Part shown: positions 50,016 through 58,849 of the stretch, piece after piece
How the letters are laid out: every line of letters begins with the position of its first letter
Numbering within the stretch: position 1 is the stretch's first letter
NCBI RefSeq assembly: GCF_011761235.1
Contig: NZ_JAAOYW010000001.1
Span: forward strand, 1,178,781-1,242,780
DNA from: Frigoribacterium faeni
Lineage (GTDB): Bacteria > Actinomycetota > Actinomycetes > Actinomycetales > Microbacteriaceae
Direction: 5' to 3'
Length of the DNA stretch: 64,000 bases
Position numbers and translations under genes: made by a program
The notes under the pieces: generated by a model
What the model saw: the letters and a program-made list of their open reading frames with translations, nothing else
What the model was told of the DNA's origin: nothing
Database searches by the model: none

Positions 50016-50980
50016 CGGGTCTCCTGTTCTCTCGCGGCAGCGCGGCGCTGCTGCACGGTGACGATCACGGTGGCGATCAGGGTGACGAAGAAGAGGCCGT
50101 ACGCGACGGCGGAGCCGTAGCCGAAGTCGAGCTCGCGGAACGCCGTCTGCCAGAGGTAGTAGACGATCGTCTCGGTCGCGTTCAGGGGGCCTCCGCGCGT
50201 CGTCGTGTAGACGAGGTCGAAGAGCTGGACCGCCTGCAGCGTCATGTAGATCGCGACGAACGTCGTGACGGGCCGCAGCTGCGGCCAGACCACGGCCCAG
50301 AAGATCTGCCACGGGCCCGCGCCGTCGATGCGCGCGGCCTCGACGACGTCGCCGGGCACGTCCTGCAGGGCGGCGAGGTAGATCACCGTCGTGAAGGCGG
50401 CCTGGCCCCAGAGCGACATGATCGCGATGACGACCATGGCCTGGTGCGGGTCCTCGAGCCAGCCCTGCTGCGGCAGGTGGAGCACCCGCATGAGGTTGTT
50501 CATCAGCCCGAACTGCGGGTTGAAGAGGTAGGTGGTGAGGATGCCGGTCGCGGCGGCGGACGCCACGAACGGCACGAAGATCGCCGTGCGGTAGAGGCCG
50601 ACGAAGCGGATGCGGCGGTTGAGGGCCACGGCCAGGAACAGGCCGACGAGCACGACCGAGGGCACGAACAGGGCGGTGTAGAGCACGGTGTGCACGACCG
50701 CCGCGCCGAGGTCGGCGTCGCCGACGAGCTCGACGTAGTTGTCGGCGCCCACGAACTCGGGGGTGCTGAAGCCGTCCCACTCCTGGAGGGAGAGGAGGAG
50801 CGCCCACAGCGCCGGGAAGATCGACAGGCCCAGCACGATGACGAGGGCGGGGGCGACGAACCCCCAGCCGCCGAGGCGGGAGCCGAGCCGACGACCGGAC
50901 CGCGCCGGTGCCGGTGCCTGCTCCGCGCCTCCTCGGGTCTCGACGGGAGACGGCCTCGGCGGCGTCGCGGTGGCGCTCAC
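50012..50980 (-). CDS. Carbohydrate ABC transporter permease (MalF-like)
   Basis: A 322-aa permease; six transmembrane helices start at about residue 38 (GFVAPALVIVLGLSIFPALW) and the EAA loop is VPGDVVEAARIDGAGPWQIF. GTG 50980 overlaps the binding-protein stop (GTGA). Confidence 0.92.
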   Translation of the reverse strand: MSATATPPRPSPVETRGGAEQAPAPARSGRRLGSRLGGWGFVAPALVIVLGLSIFPALWALLLSLQEWDGFSTPEFVGADNYVELVGDADLGAAVVHTVLYTALFVPSVVLVGLFLAVALNRRIRFVGLYRTAIFVPFVASAAATGILTTYLFNPQFGLMNNLMRVLHLPQQGWLEDPHQAMVVIAIMSLWGQAAFTTVIYLAALQDVPGDVVEAARIDGAGPWQIFWAVVWPQLRPVTTFVAIYMTLQAVQLFDLVYTTTRGGPLNATETIVYYLWQTAFRELDFGYGSAVAYGLFFVTLIATVIVTVQQRRAAAREQETR

Positions 50981-52356
50981 CGGTCGCCCAGCGCCTCGTC
51001 GGAGTCGTCGGCGGCCCGCCGCAGGGCCTCCTCGGGCTCGCCCTTCCCCTGCAGCACCTCGGACACCGCCTGGCCCACCGCGGTCGACACGTCGACGTAG
51101 CCCGGCACCGTCGGACGGGCGTGCACGGCGTTCTCGGCGTTCGCCTGCATGACGTCGAGACCGGGCAGCTCGGCCGCCTTGGCCTGGAACTCGGGGCTGT
51201 CGGCCTCGCTCGAGCGCAGCGGCAGGTTGCCGTACTCGACGTTGAAGCGGAGGTCCTGCTCGGCCGAGGTCAGCCACTCGGCGAACTCGTACGACCAGTA
51301 GGCGCGGTTCGCGTCCTGGTGGTCGAAGAGGGCCCACACGTCGGGGCCCGAGACGGTCTGGTGGTCGCCGTCGGTGCCCGGCAGCTCGACGACGCCGTAC
51401 TTCGTGCCGGCGAGCTTCAGGTCGTTGAGCTGCCAGGGGCCCGAGGTGATCATGCCGACCCGGTCGCTCGCGAACAAGGGGCCGAACTTGGTGTCGGTCT
51501 GGTCGAGGTAGACGCTCTCGTCGTCGACAGCCATGTCGCGCAGCAGGGTCAGCGCCTCGACGCCGGCCTCGCCGTCGAAGGTGGCCTCGGTGCCGTCCTC
51601 GCTGAGGATCTCGCCGCCGTTCTGCCACAGGTGCGGCCAGAGCTGCCAGGTGGTCTCCTCGCTGCCGGACACCGAGTACGCGTAGCCGTAGGTGTTCGTC
51701 GAGGGGTCGGTCAGCTGGTCGGCCGCCGCGCGGAAGTCGTCCCAGGTCCAGTCGGACGTCGGGTAGGCGACGCCCGCCTCGTCGAAGACGGTCTCGTTGT
51801 ACAGCAGGCTGATGTTGTCGACGACCGCCGGGAACCCGATGGTGCGGTCGCCGGTCGGCTGCACGGTCTTGCGGGCCGCCTCCGGGAACTCCTCCCACGC
51901 CACGTCGGCCTCGGCGACCTGGTCGCTGATGTCGAGGGTGCGGCCCGACTTCTCCAGCTGGCTCGCCCACGAGCCGAACGCGTACGAGATGTCGGGGTAG
52001 GTGCCCCCGGCGAACGAGGCCGACAGCTTCTGCAGCAGCTGCTCGGTGGACGAGGCGCCGGGCGACAGCTTCAGCGTGACGTTGGGGTGCTCGGCCATGA
52101 ACTCCTGCGCCAGGTCGTCGAGCAGCTGGCCCGCCGCGTCGTCCTGCCCCGTCCACATCGTGATCTCGACGTCGGCGGACTCGTCGAGGGTCGACGACCC
52201 CGCCGACGCGCAGCCGGCGAGGGTGCCGGCCGCCGTGACGAGGGCGACGCCGAGCGCGAGGCCCCGCCGCAGCCGCGGACCGGGACCGCCCCTGCGTCGG
52301 GCGTGGCCGGCGGCGGCCGTGCGGGCGGCGGTGGTCGTGTGCGAGAGGAAGGACAT
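50977..52356 (-). CDS. Sugar ABC transporter substrate-binding lipoprotein
   Basis: A 459-aa MalE/UgpB-type binding protein. The lipobox is TLAGC (Cys49) after a long n-region; ITMWTGQDDAAGQLLDDLAQ and TWDDFRAAADQLTD are family segments. By context it captures alpha-galactosides or amino sugars. GGAG precedes the ATG. A second binding protein at 39668 suggests two related cargo sugars. Confidence 0.92.
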   Translation of the reverse strand: MSFLSHTTTAARTAAAGHARRRGGPGPRLRRGLALGVALVTAAGTLAGCASAGSSTLDESADVEITMWTGQDDAAGQLLDDLAQEFMAEHPNVTLKLSPGASSTEQLLQKLSASFAGGTYPDISYAFGSWASQLEKSGRTLDISDQVAEADVAWEEFPEAARKTVQPTGDRTIGFPAVVDNISLLYNETVFDEAGVAYPTSDWTWDDFRAAADQLTDPSTNTYGYAYSVSGSEETTWQLWPHLWQNGGEILSEDGTEATFDGEAGVEALTLLRDMAVDDESVYLDQTDTKFGPLFASDRVGMITSGPWQLNDLKLAGTKYGVVELPGTDGDHQTVSGPDVWALFDHQDANRAYWSYEFAEWLTSAEQDLRFNVEYGNLPLRSSEADSPEFQAKAAELPGLDVMQANAENAVHARPTVPGYVDVSTAVGQAVSEVLQGKGEPEEALRRAADDSDEALGDR

Positions 52357-52398
52357 CGTCGTGCTCCGTTCGGGTGGGGGTCGGGGGGTCGGGCGTCG

Positions 52399-53277
52399 TC
52401 AGCCGAGGATGACCGAGCGGGTCAGGTGCCGGGGCGTGTCGGGGTTCAGCCCGCGGCTCTCGGCGAGCGCGACGGCGAGGCGCTGGGCCTCGGCGAGCTG
52501 CACGAGGGGGTCGCGGTCGTCGGACACGACGGTGGCGCCGACGGCCTCGATGTCGGCGACGAGCTGCGGCTCGACCGGGCCCATGACCCAGACGAGCGAG
52601 CGCTCGCCCGCGACCGCGATCGGGCCGTGGCGGTAGTCGAGCAGCGGGTACGACTCCGACCAGGCCTGGGCGGCCTCGCGGACCTTGAGGGCCGCCTCCT
52701 GCGCCAGGCCGTGGGTCCAGCCGCTGCCGAGGTAGACGAAGTGGTCGTACCGGGTCACGTCGTGGGCGAAGGGCAGGGCGAGGGAGGCGCGCCCCTGCTC
52801 GACGAGGCCGCTCACGTCGTAGCCGTACACGGTGCGCGCCGCGGCGAGCAGCGTGGTCGGGAAGCGCGTCTGCACGACGCTCTGCTCGTCGGCCCAGCCG
52901 AGCACGAGGGTGTCGGACACGAGGTCGTCGACGGGCTTGCCCCCGACGGCGACGATCGCCACCTTCGTCGTGGCCGGGTCGGCGGCCCGGAGCGCGTCGA
53001 GGATCTCGGTGGTGGTGCCCGAGCGGGTGATCGCGACGATGCGGTCGTACCGGCGGCCGGGTCGCCACTCGCTGGCGTAGGCGGCGTCGGTCTCGCCGAG
53101 GCCGGCCTGCTCGCGCAGGTGCGCCAGCGACTCGGCGACGAACGCCGACGTGCCGCAGCCGAGGAACAGCACGCGCTCCCCCGGCAGGCCGAAGAAGGTG
53201 CTGGCGGCGGGTGCCTCGGCGATGGCCCTGGCCCAGGTGTCGGGCTGGCTGAGGATCTCGGTGGTCGTGAGGCTCAT
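52399..53277 (-). CDS. SIS-domain sugar-phosphate isomerase/deaminase (AgaS-like)
   Basis: A 292-aa protein with two SIS domains (about 15-150 and 165-290): FLGCGTSAFVAESLAHL with AITRSGTTTEILDALRAA, and YLGSGWTHGLAQEAALKVRE with YRHGPIAV. This is the AgaS/GlmS-isomerase-like pattern. AgaS enzymes turn galactosamine 6-phosphate into tagatose 6-phosphate with ammonia loss. Its place between aldolase and transporter genes agrees. ATG 53277 follows CGAAAGGACC. Confidence 0.87.
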   Translation of the reverse strand: MSLTTTEILSQPDTWARAIAEAPAASTFFGLPGERVLFLGCGTSAFVAESLAHLREQAGLGETDAAYASEWRPGRRYDRIVAITRSGTTTEILDALRAADPATTKVAIVAVGGKPVDDLVSDTLVLGWADEQSVVQTRFPTTLLAAARTVYGYDVSGLVEQGRASLALPFAHDVTRYDHFVYLGSGWTHGLAQEAALKVREAAQAWSESYPLLDYRHGPIAVAGERSLVWVMGPVEPQLVADIEAVGATVVSDDRDPLVQLAEAQRLAVALAESRGLNPDTPRHLTRSVILG

Positions 53278-53297
53278 GGTGGTCCTTTCGAGGTTCC

Positions 53298-54173
53298 TCA
53301 GCGGCCGCGGGCGGCGACGGAGGCGGTGGTCGGGGAGATGACGGAGCAGAAGGAGGCGACGGCGTCGGCCAGCGCGTCGCGGCCGGGTCGGCCGTAGCGG
53401 CGCGGGTCGGTCAGGGCGGCGTCGCCGGCGAGCGCGGTGCGCACGGCGGAGGTCCAGGCGATGTTGAGGGCCGTGCCGACGTTGATCTTGCGGACGCCGG
53501 CGTCGACGGCCGCGCGGATCAGGTCGTCCGGCACGCCCGACGACCCGTGCAGCACGAGGGGCACGGGCACGGCGTCGGCCAGGCGACGGACGAGCTCGAG
53601 GTCGAGCGACGCCGAGCGGTCGGCCATGGCGTGCGACGAGCCGACCGCGACGGCGAGCCCGTCGACGCCGGTGGCGGCGACGAACGACGCCGCCTCGTCC
53701 GGGTCGGTGCGCACCCCGGGGGCGTGGGCGCCGTCCTTGCCGCCGACGGCGCCGAGCTCGGCCTCGACCCAGAGGCCCGCGGCTCGGGCCCGGCGCGCGA
53801 CGTCGGTCGTGACGGCGACGTTCTCGTCGTACGGCAGGGTCGAGGCGTCGATCATCACCGAGCCGATCCCGGCCGCGGGGCCGAGCGCGATGGTCTCGTC
53901 GACCAGGTCGGCGTCCTCGACGTGGTCGAGGTGGATCGACACCCCGACCGAGGCGGCGACGGCCAGCTCGCGGCAGGCGGCCACGAGGGGCCGCAGCCCG
54001 CCGTGGTAGCGCACGGCGTTCTCGCTGAGCTGCAGCAGCACGTCGGTGCCGGCGCGCTCGGCGCCGAGCACGATGCCCTCGGCGTGCTCGAGGCCGATCA
54101 CGTTGAAGCTCGGCACCGCGCTGCGTCGGTCGACGGCCGCTGCGACGAGCTCGGCGGTGGTGACGGCGGTCAC
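53298..54173 (-). CDS. Class II aldolase (tagatose/fructose-bisphosphate type)
   Basis: A 291-aa zinc aldolase of the KbaY/GatY/FbaA family. PSFNVIGLEHAEGIVLGAER, the zinc motif VSIHLDHVED, VEAELGAVGGKDGAHAPGV and LHGSSGVPDDLI are all visible. It cleaves tagatose 1,6-bisphosphate (or fructose 1,6-bisphosphate) to triose phosphates. GTG 54173 overlaps the GH4 stop (GTGA). Confidence 0.9.
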   Translation of the reverse strand: MTAVTTAELVAAAVDRRSAVPSFNVIGLEHAEGIVLGAERAGTDVLLQLSENAVRYHGGLRPLVAACRELAVAASVGVSIHLDHVEDADLVDETIALGPAAGIGSVMIDASTLPYDENVAVTTDVARRARAAGLWVEAELGAVGGKDGAHAPGVRTDPDEAASFVAATGVDGLAVAVGSSHAMADRSASLDLELVRRLADAVPVPLVLHGSSGVPDDLIRAAVDAGVRKINVGTALNIAWTSAVRTALAGDAALTDPRRYGRPGRDALADAVASFCSVISPTTASVAARGR

Positions 54174-55486
54174 AGGGCCGACGCCGGCAGGCGCTCGCGC
54201 AGGGGCTCGGGCAGCAGGTCGCCGTGCGCCTCGACGAGCTCGTCGCAGAGCTGCCAGATCTGCTCGGGGGTCAGGGTCGAGCTCGCGTTCGGGTCGACGA
54301 GCACCGCCTGGCGCAGGAGGCGGGGGTCGCCGGTGCGCATCGCCTCGACCGTCAGCTCGGCCACCGACACGTAGGGGCGGTTGACGGCGGCGCACTGCAC
54401 CGGCAGCGAGCCCATGGCGACGGGGCGGATGCCCTCGGGGCCCACGAGCGTGGGCACCTCGACCACGGCGCCCTGGGGCAGGTTGTGGATCAGGCCCGCG
54501 TTGGGCACGTTGGCGTGGATCTCGCGCTCGGTGCCCGTCACGAGCGAGTGGATGACCTGCGGGGCGTACTCGGCGGCGCCGGCCTCGATGGCGAGGTCCG
54601 CCCCCGTGCGGAGCGCCTCCTGGGCACGGTGGTACTCGGCGACGTTCTCGTCGCTGATGCCCAGGTACTCCATGGGGCGCAGCCGGAACCGCTCGACCTG
54701 CTCGGGCGAGCGGAGGAACCACGACAGGTACTCGGACGAGTGCTCGCTCGTCTCGGTCGGGTAGTAGCCGACGCGGCGGAACATCTCGACGCGCACGCGA
54801 CGCTGCAGCTCGGGGTCGTCGGCGATGACCTGCTCGAGCACGGGGTAGAGGTCGCGCCCCTCGTGGGTCCACTCGAGCAGCCAGCTCTGGTGGTTCACGC
54901 CGGCGGCGCGGTGCACGGTCTCGTCGACGGGCACGCCGACCAGCTCGGCGAGGTCGTGGGCGGTCCAGTAGACGCTGTGGCAGAGGCCGAGCGCCCGGAC
55001 GTCGGGCGCGACGACCGAGGCCCACCAGATGTTCATGGCCATCGGGTTCGTGTAGTTCAGCAGCACGGCGTCGGGGCAGAGCTCGCGCATGTCGGCCGTG
55101 AGGGCCGAGAGGAACGGGAACGTGCGCAGCGCGCGGAACACGCCGCCGACGCCGGTGGTGTCGCCGATCGTCTGGAGCAGGCCGTGCCGGGCCGGGATCT
55201 CGAGGTCGCGGCGGGTGGCCTCGACGCCGCCGATCTGCACCATGTCGATGACGAAGTCGGCACCGGCGAGGGCCTCGCGGCGGTCGAGGTGGGCGGTCAC
55301 CGTGACGGGGCGCCCGAACCGCTCGACCAGCTGGCGGGCGGTGCCCTCGGCGACGTCGAGTCGCTGGGGGTCGATGTCGTGCAGGGCCACGTGCAGGGGG
55401 CCGAGGTCGTCGAAGCCGAGCAGGTCGGCGATCAGCTGCCGGGTGAAGACGACGCTGCCTGCACCCATGAACGCGATTCGTGTCAT
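54170..55486 (-). CDS. GH4-family alpha-galactosidase (MelA-like)
   Basis: A 438-aa NAD- and metal-dependent glycosidase. The Rossmann start is TRIAFMGAGSVVFTRQLIAD, and the metal-site motif CHSVYW (Cys169-His170-Ser171) with GVNHQSW (Asn198, His199) is the alpha-galactosidase type of GH4. It works by oxidation at C3 and elimination, needing NAD and Mn. ATG 55486 opens on the Rossmann strand; no good ribosome-binding site is seen. First gene of the nine-gene operon. Confidence 0.9.
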   Translation of the reverse strand: MTRIAFMGAGSVVFTRQLIADLLGFDDLGPLHVALHDIDPQRLDVAEGTARQLVERFGRPVTVTAHLDRREALAGADFVIDMVQIGGVEATRRDLEIPARHGLLQTIGDTTGVGGVFRALRTFPFLSALTADMRELCPDAVLLNYTNPMAMNIWWASVVAPDVRALGLCHSVYWTAHDLAELVGVPVDETVHRAAGVNHQSWLLEWTHEGRDLYPVLEQVIADDPELQRRVRVEMFRRVGYYPTETSEHSSEYLSWFLRSPEQVERFRLRPMEYLGISDENVAEYHRAQEALRTGADLAIEAGAAEYAPQVIHSLVTGTEREIHANVPNAGLIHNLPQGAVVEVPTLVGPEGIRPVAMGSLPVQCAAVNRPYVSVAELTVEAMRTGDPRLLRQAVLVDPNASSTLTPEQIWQLCDELVEAHGDLLPEPLRERLPASAL

Positions 55487-55506
55487 GGGCACGATCATGA
55501 TCGATC

Positions 55507-55522
55507 TTGCGCGATAGTGCAA
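55507..55522. promoter_or_regulatory. Imperfect palindrome between GH4 operon and AraC gene
   Basis: TTGCGCGATAGTGCAA is a 16-bp imperfect palindrome (12 of 16 positions symmetric) in the 199-bp divergent gap; next to it is GATCATGATC (55494-55503). They are likely control sites for the operon. Confidence 0.45.
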
Positions 55523-55685
55523 CCAAACGCTCATAGCGCGTCGGTTTCGCTCACCTCTGGGCGATGGTGGACCCCCGGTCTCGGCCGCGCAGCGAGGGGC
55601 CGGGCAGCCGTCGAGCGAGAATGTCGGTGGCCTGTGGCATCGTCGTCGGCGGTCTGCCCAGACCCTGGCGAGCGAGAGGAGCACC

Positions 55686-56660
55686 GTGGCGCCCAGCACC
55701 TCCGAGCCCCTCGCCGTGCCCCCGCACAGCCGCTCCGTCGACCACGGCCGCGACCTGCACGAGGTGCTGCTGCGGCGTGCCGACCACCACAGCGGCCGGC
55801 GCTTCGACGCCCACCCCTCCGACGCGCCGTTCGCGTACCGCTACGTGACGGCCGGCGACGACCGGGTCGCCCTGCAGACCTCCCTCTTCACCGGGCACAT
55901 GGCCGGCGAGATCCCTTTCCCCCGCGAGCACTTCGTCATGTGGTTCCGCCGGGGCGGCGCCGAGGTGCGACGGCGCGGGGTGCCGCACCGCACCGACGGC
56001 TCGACCCCGTTCCTCATCCCCGCCGAGGACGACTTCGCCTTCGAGTTCGAGCCCCGGCAGAGCCACCTGCTGCGGCTGGGGCCGGGGTTCCTCGAGCAGA
56101 CCGCCGCCGAGCTGCACGGCGGCCCTGCCCAGCGCGTCGCCTTCGACCTGTCGGCCGAGCCGTCGTCCGCGGCCGTCGCCGACTGGCGCAGCGTGATGGC
56201 CGGGGCGACGGAGGCGCTGGTCGGCGAGCTCGTCCCGCCGCTGCTGCGCCTCGAGGCCCAGCTGAGCACGGCCCGGGCCGTGCTGCGCACCTGGCGCTGG
56301 CAGGCCGTCGACGTGCCCCGGTCGCTCCGCACCCCGAAGACGGTGCGCGTGCGGCACGCCGTCGAGTACCTGCACGCCCACGCCGCCGAGGCGGTCACCC
56401 CGTCCGACGTCGCGGCCGCCGTCGGCCTGCACACCCGCAGCCTGCAGCTCGCGATGAGCGAGCACCTCGGCACCACGCCGTCGGCGTACCTGCGCCAGGT
56501 GCGCCTCGACCGCGTGCGCGACGACCTGCGCGCCGCGTCGCCCGACGACACGACCGTGGCCGAGGTCGCCCGCCGCTGGGGCTTCGGCAACCTCGGCCGG
56601 TTCTCGGGCACCTACGCCGAGCGCTGGGGCGAGTACCCCCGCGACACCCTGGCGCGCTGA
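55686..56660 (+). CDS. AraC-family transcriptional regulator
   Basis: A 324-aa regulator. The first about 200 residues form a sensor domain of the kind in AraC-binding-like/cupin_6 proteins; the C-terminal HTH_18 region (about 220-320) has two HTH motifs, VTPSDVAAAVGLHTRSLQLA and TVAEVARRWGFGNLGRFSGT. GTG 55686 follows AGAGGAG. It is divergent from the galactoside operon and may control it. It is a paralogue of the AraC protein at 58912. Confidence 0.87.
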   Translation: MAPSTSEPLAVPPHSRSVDHGRDLHEVLLRRADHHSGRRFDAHPSDAPFAYRYVTAGDDRVALQTSLFTGHMAGEIPFPREHFVMWFRRGGAEVRRRGVPHRTDGSTPFLIPAEDDFAFEFEPRQSHLLRLGPGFLEQTAAELHGGPAQRVAFDLSAEPSSAAVADWRSVMAGATEALVGELVPPLLRLEAQLSTARAVLRTWRWQAVDVPRSLRTPKTVRVRHAVEYLHAHAAEAVTPSDVAAAVGLHTRSLQLAMSEHLGTTPSAYLRQVRLDRVRDDLRAASPDDTTVAEVARRWGFGNLGRFSGTYAERWGEYPRDTLAR

Positions 56661-56693
56661 CCGCGGCCGGGCCCGTCCCGCTACCGTGGGGCC

Positions 56694-57266
56694 ATGTCCA
56701 CCCGCCTCGTCCGGCCGGTCCCGCTGCGCCGTGTCGTCCCCTGGTGGCTGGTCGCCGCCGCCGTGGTCTCGCTCGCCGTCATCGTCGTCGTCCAGCAAGG
56801 CCACACCGCGGTCGGCGCGTTCTGGGGGCCGTGCATCGGCCTCGTGATCCGCGACCGCCTCGACGACGCCGCGAAGCGGTCGGAGGAGGGGCGGGACACC
56901 TCACGGGCGAGCCTGGTGGGCCGGGCCTGGGTCGAGCCCGTCGTCGGTGTCCTCCTCGGGACGTTCGTCGTCGGCCTCTCGATGCTCGCCGCCGCCGTCT
57001 TCGACGGCGTGAGCGCCGCCCGCCTCGGGACCGGCGTCGCTCTCTGCACCGGCGGCGCCCTCGGCTGCGCCGTGCTCGTGCTCGTCGGTCACCGCCGGCT
57101 CCGTCGCCGCGAGGCGGAGGCGGCGGAGGCGGCCGAGGCGACCGACGCGACCGACGACGGCACGGCCGAGGCCGCCGACACGGCCGTCACGACCGAGGCG
57201 GCCGCCGACGGCACGGCCGCCGAGCCCCGTGCCGGCGAGCCCCGTGCCGACGAGCCCCGCCCCTAG
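56694..57266 (+). CDS. Small membrane protein with Ala/Glu/Asp-rich tail
   Basis: A 190-aa protein with two to four hydrophobic segments (about 15-35, 40-60, 82-105, 112-132) and a low-complexity tail from about residue 140 (AEAAEAAEATDATDDGTAEA). ATG 56694 lies six bases after TACCGT, consistent with a leaderless mRNA. No family is recognised. The tail is likely cytoplasmic. Confidence 0.65.
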   Translation: MSTRLVRPVPLRRVVPWWLVAAAVVSLAVIVVVQQGHTAVGAFWGPCIGLVIRDRLDDAAKRSEEGRDTSRASLVGRAWVEPVVGVLLGTFVVGLSMLAAAVFDGVSAARLGTGVALCTGGALGCAVLVLVGHRRLRRREAEAAEAAEATDATDDGTAEAADTAVTTEAAADGTAAEPRAGEPRADEPRP

Positions 57267-57276
57267 GCTCGGGCTC

Positions 57277-58086
57277 GTGGACCCGACGACGGAGACGACC
57301 CGACAGCTCACCACCGACGACGGCACGACCATCGCCTACACGGTGTCCCCCGGCGCCGAGCCGGCCGTCGTCGTGCTGCACGGCCTCGCCGGCAGCAGCC
57401 GCGAGTTCGCCCCGACCGCCCGGGCGCTGGCCGGGCGCAGGGTCGTCCTCGTCGACCAGCGCGGTCACGGCGCGAGCACGACCCGGCCCGCCGACACCTC
57501 GCGCGAGGCGTTCACGGCCGACGTCGTCGCCGTCCTCGAGGCCGAGACGAGCGAGCCGGCCGACCTCGTCGGCCAGTCGATGGGCGCCCACACCGCGATG
57601 CTCGTCGCCGCCGCGCGACCCGACCTCGTGCGCCGCCTCGTGCTGCTCGAGGGCGACCAGGGCGGCGGCAGCCCCGAGGAGCACGCGGCCCTCGGCGACT
57701 TCTTCCGCAGCTGGGCCGTGCCCTTCGCCGACCGGGCGACCGCCGCCTCCTCACTGGGTGACGGACCGCTCGCACGGGCCTGGGCGGACGACCTCGAGGA
57801 GGCGCCCGACGGGCTGCGTCCGCGCTTCGACGCCGACGTCGTGCAGGCGACCATCGAGGCCGTCGGCACCCCGCGCTGGGCCGAGTGGGAGAGCGTCACG
57901 GCGCCGGTGCTCGTCGTGTACGCCGACGGCGGCATGTTCACCGCCGAGCAGCAGGACGAGTTCGTGCGGCGCGGCCGCGACGTCCGCCGCGTCGACCTGC
58001 ACGACGCGTCGCACGACGCGCACCTCGACGCGACCGACCAGTGGATCGACGCCCTGCGCGCCTTCGTCGAGGCCGACGAGGTCTGA
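57277..58086 (+). CDS. Alpha/beta-fold hydrolase
   Basis: A 269-aa hydrolase: oxyanion motif LHGLAGSSREF, nucleophile elbow GQSMGAH (Ser101), acid in VYADGGMF and the C-terminal His in DASHDAHLDA. GTG 57277 is preferred to an earlier start that overlaps the previous gene; TAGGCT lies seven bases upstream. Substrate unknown; esterase or C-C hydrolase. Confidence 0.85.
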   Translation: MDPTTETTRQLTTDDGTTIAYTVSPGAEPAVVVLHGLAGSSREFAPTARALAGRRVVLVDQRGHGASTTRPADTSREAFTADVVAVLEAETSEPADLVGQSMGAHTAMLVAAARPDLVRRLVLLEGDQGGGSPEEHAALGDFFRSWAVPFADRATAASSLGDGPLARAWADDLEEAPDGLRPRFDADVVQATIEAVGTPRWAEWESVTAPVLVVYADGGMFTAEQQDEFVRRGRDVRRVDLHDASHDAHLDATDQWIDALRAFVEADEV

Positions 58087-58101
58087 CCCGGCGGCCTGCG
58101 C

Positions 58102-58119
58102 CGCCCCCGCATTGGGGCG
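58102..58119 (+). terminator. Weak terminator hairpin after the hydrolase gene
   Basis: A 6-bp stem CGCCCC / GGGGCG with a 6-base loop, 15 bases after the stop. Confidence 0.4.
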
Positions 58120-58171
58120 TGACGGCGGGGTGCGGGTGGGGCAGGCTCGACTGACCCTCCGGAAGGCCCCC

Positions 58172-58603
58172 ATGCTCTCGATCGTCTACACCAGCGTCGC
58201 CCGTGTCCGCCCCAGCGACGGCGACCTCGCCACCCTGCTCATGAACAGCCGCGCCAACAACCGGCGGCTCGGCCTCTCGGGCTACCTGATGCACAAGGAG
58301 GGGCGGTTCGTCCAGGTGCTGGAGGGTCCCGCCGACGTTGTCCAGGCCCGGTACGACGTCATCGCGGCCGACCCGCGGCACAGCGACGTCACCGTGCTGC
58401 TGCGCGAGCCGATCGACGAGCGTCGCTTCGCCGACTGGTCGATGGGCTACCGCCCCACCACCGACGAGCAGGCCGAGGCGATCCCCGGCTACGCCGACGT
58501 CTCGGGCGCGGCCCTCGACGAGGCCCGCAGCCGGCCCGGCCTCGAGCCGCAGGTCCGGGCGCTGCTCGACTGGTTCCGCGAGCCGACGCGCGCCCGGGCC
58601 TGA
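58172..58603 (+). CDS. BLUF-domain blue-light photoreceptor
   Basis: A 143-aa single-domain BLUF protein. All key residues are present with the spacing of AppA (Y21, N45, Q63, W104, M106): Tyr6, Asn30, Gln48, Trp89 and Met91. RLGLSGYLMHKEGRFVQVLE is the flavin-binding core. It binds FAD and changes its hydrogen-bond network in blue light; short BLUF proteins pass the signal to a partner. ATG 58172 follows GGAAGG. No output domain and no obvious partner next door. Confidence 0.95.
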   Translation: MLSIVYTSVARVRPSDGDLATLLMNSRANNRRLGLSGYLMHKEGRFVQVLEGPADVVQARYDVIAADPRHSDVTVLLREPIDERRFADWSMGYRPTTDEQAEAIPGYADVSGAALDEARSRPGLEPQVRALLDWFREPTRARA

Positions 58604-58618
58604 GCCCGGGGCGCGTCG
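58584..58618. terminator. Terminator hairpin overlapping the BLUF stop codon
   Basis: CGACGCGCGCCCGGGC pairs with GCCCGGGGCGCGTCG with one bulge; the loop holds the TGA. Confidence 0.75.
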
Positions 58619-58651
58619 GGACGGGACCGGCGCCGGGCCGGACGCCGGGGG

Positions 58652-58849
58652 CTAGACGTCCGCCTGGGCGTCGTGCTGGCCGGCGCGCTCGCGCACGTCG
58701 TCGTCACGGTCGCCCGTGCCGCCGCCGTCGCGGTGGTCGGCGTCGGCCTGGTCCGACAGGCCGTCGGCCTTCTCGTCGGCCGTCGCCTCCTCGGCGCCGT
58801 CCATCATCGGGCTGGTCATGGTCTCGTCGGGCTCGTCTCGCGATGTCAT
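58652..58849 (-). CDS. Small Asp-rich acidic protein
   Basis: A 65-aa hydrophilic protein (MTSRDEPDETMTSPMMDGAE at the start; DADHRDGGGTGDRDDD near the end). ATG 58849 lies seven bases after TACGGT on the minus strand, consistent with leaderless transcription. It is probably disordered. No family recognised; convergent with the BLUF gene. Confidence 0.5.
   Translation of the reverse strand: MTSRDEPDETMTSPMMDGAEEATADEKADGLSDQADADHRDGGGTGDRDDDVRERAGQHDAQADV

Noticed and set aside
37719-55486. Missing ATPase as a sign of broken ABC operons
   Set aside because: Actinobacterial CUT1 sugar transporters often share a single MsiK-type ATPase coded elsewhere, so the absence is expected.
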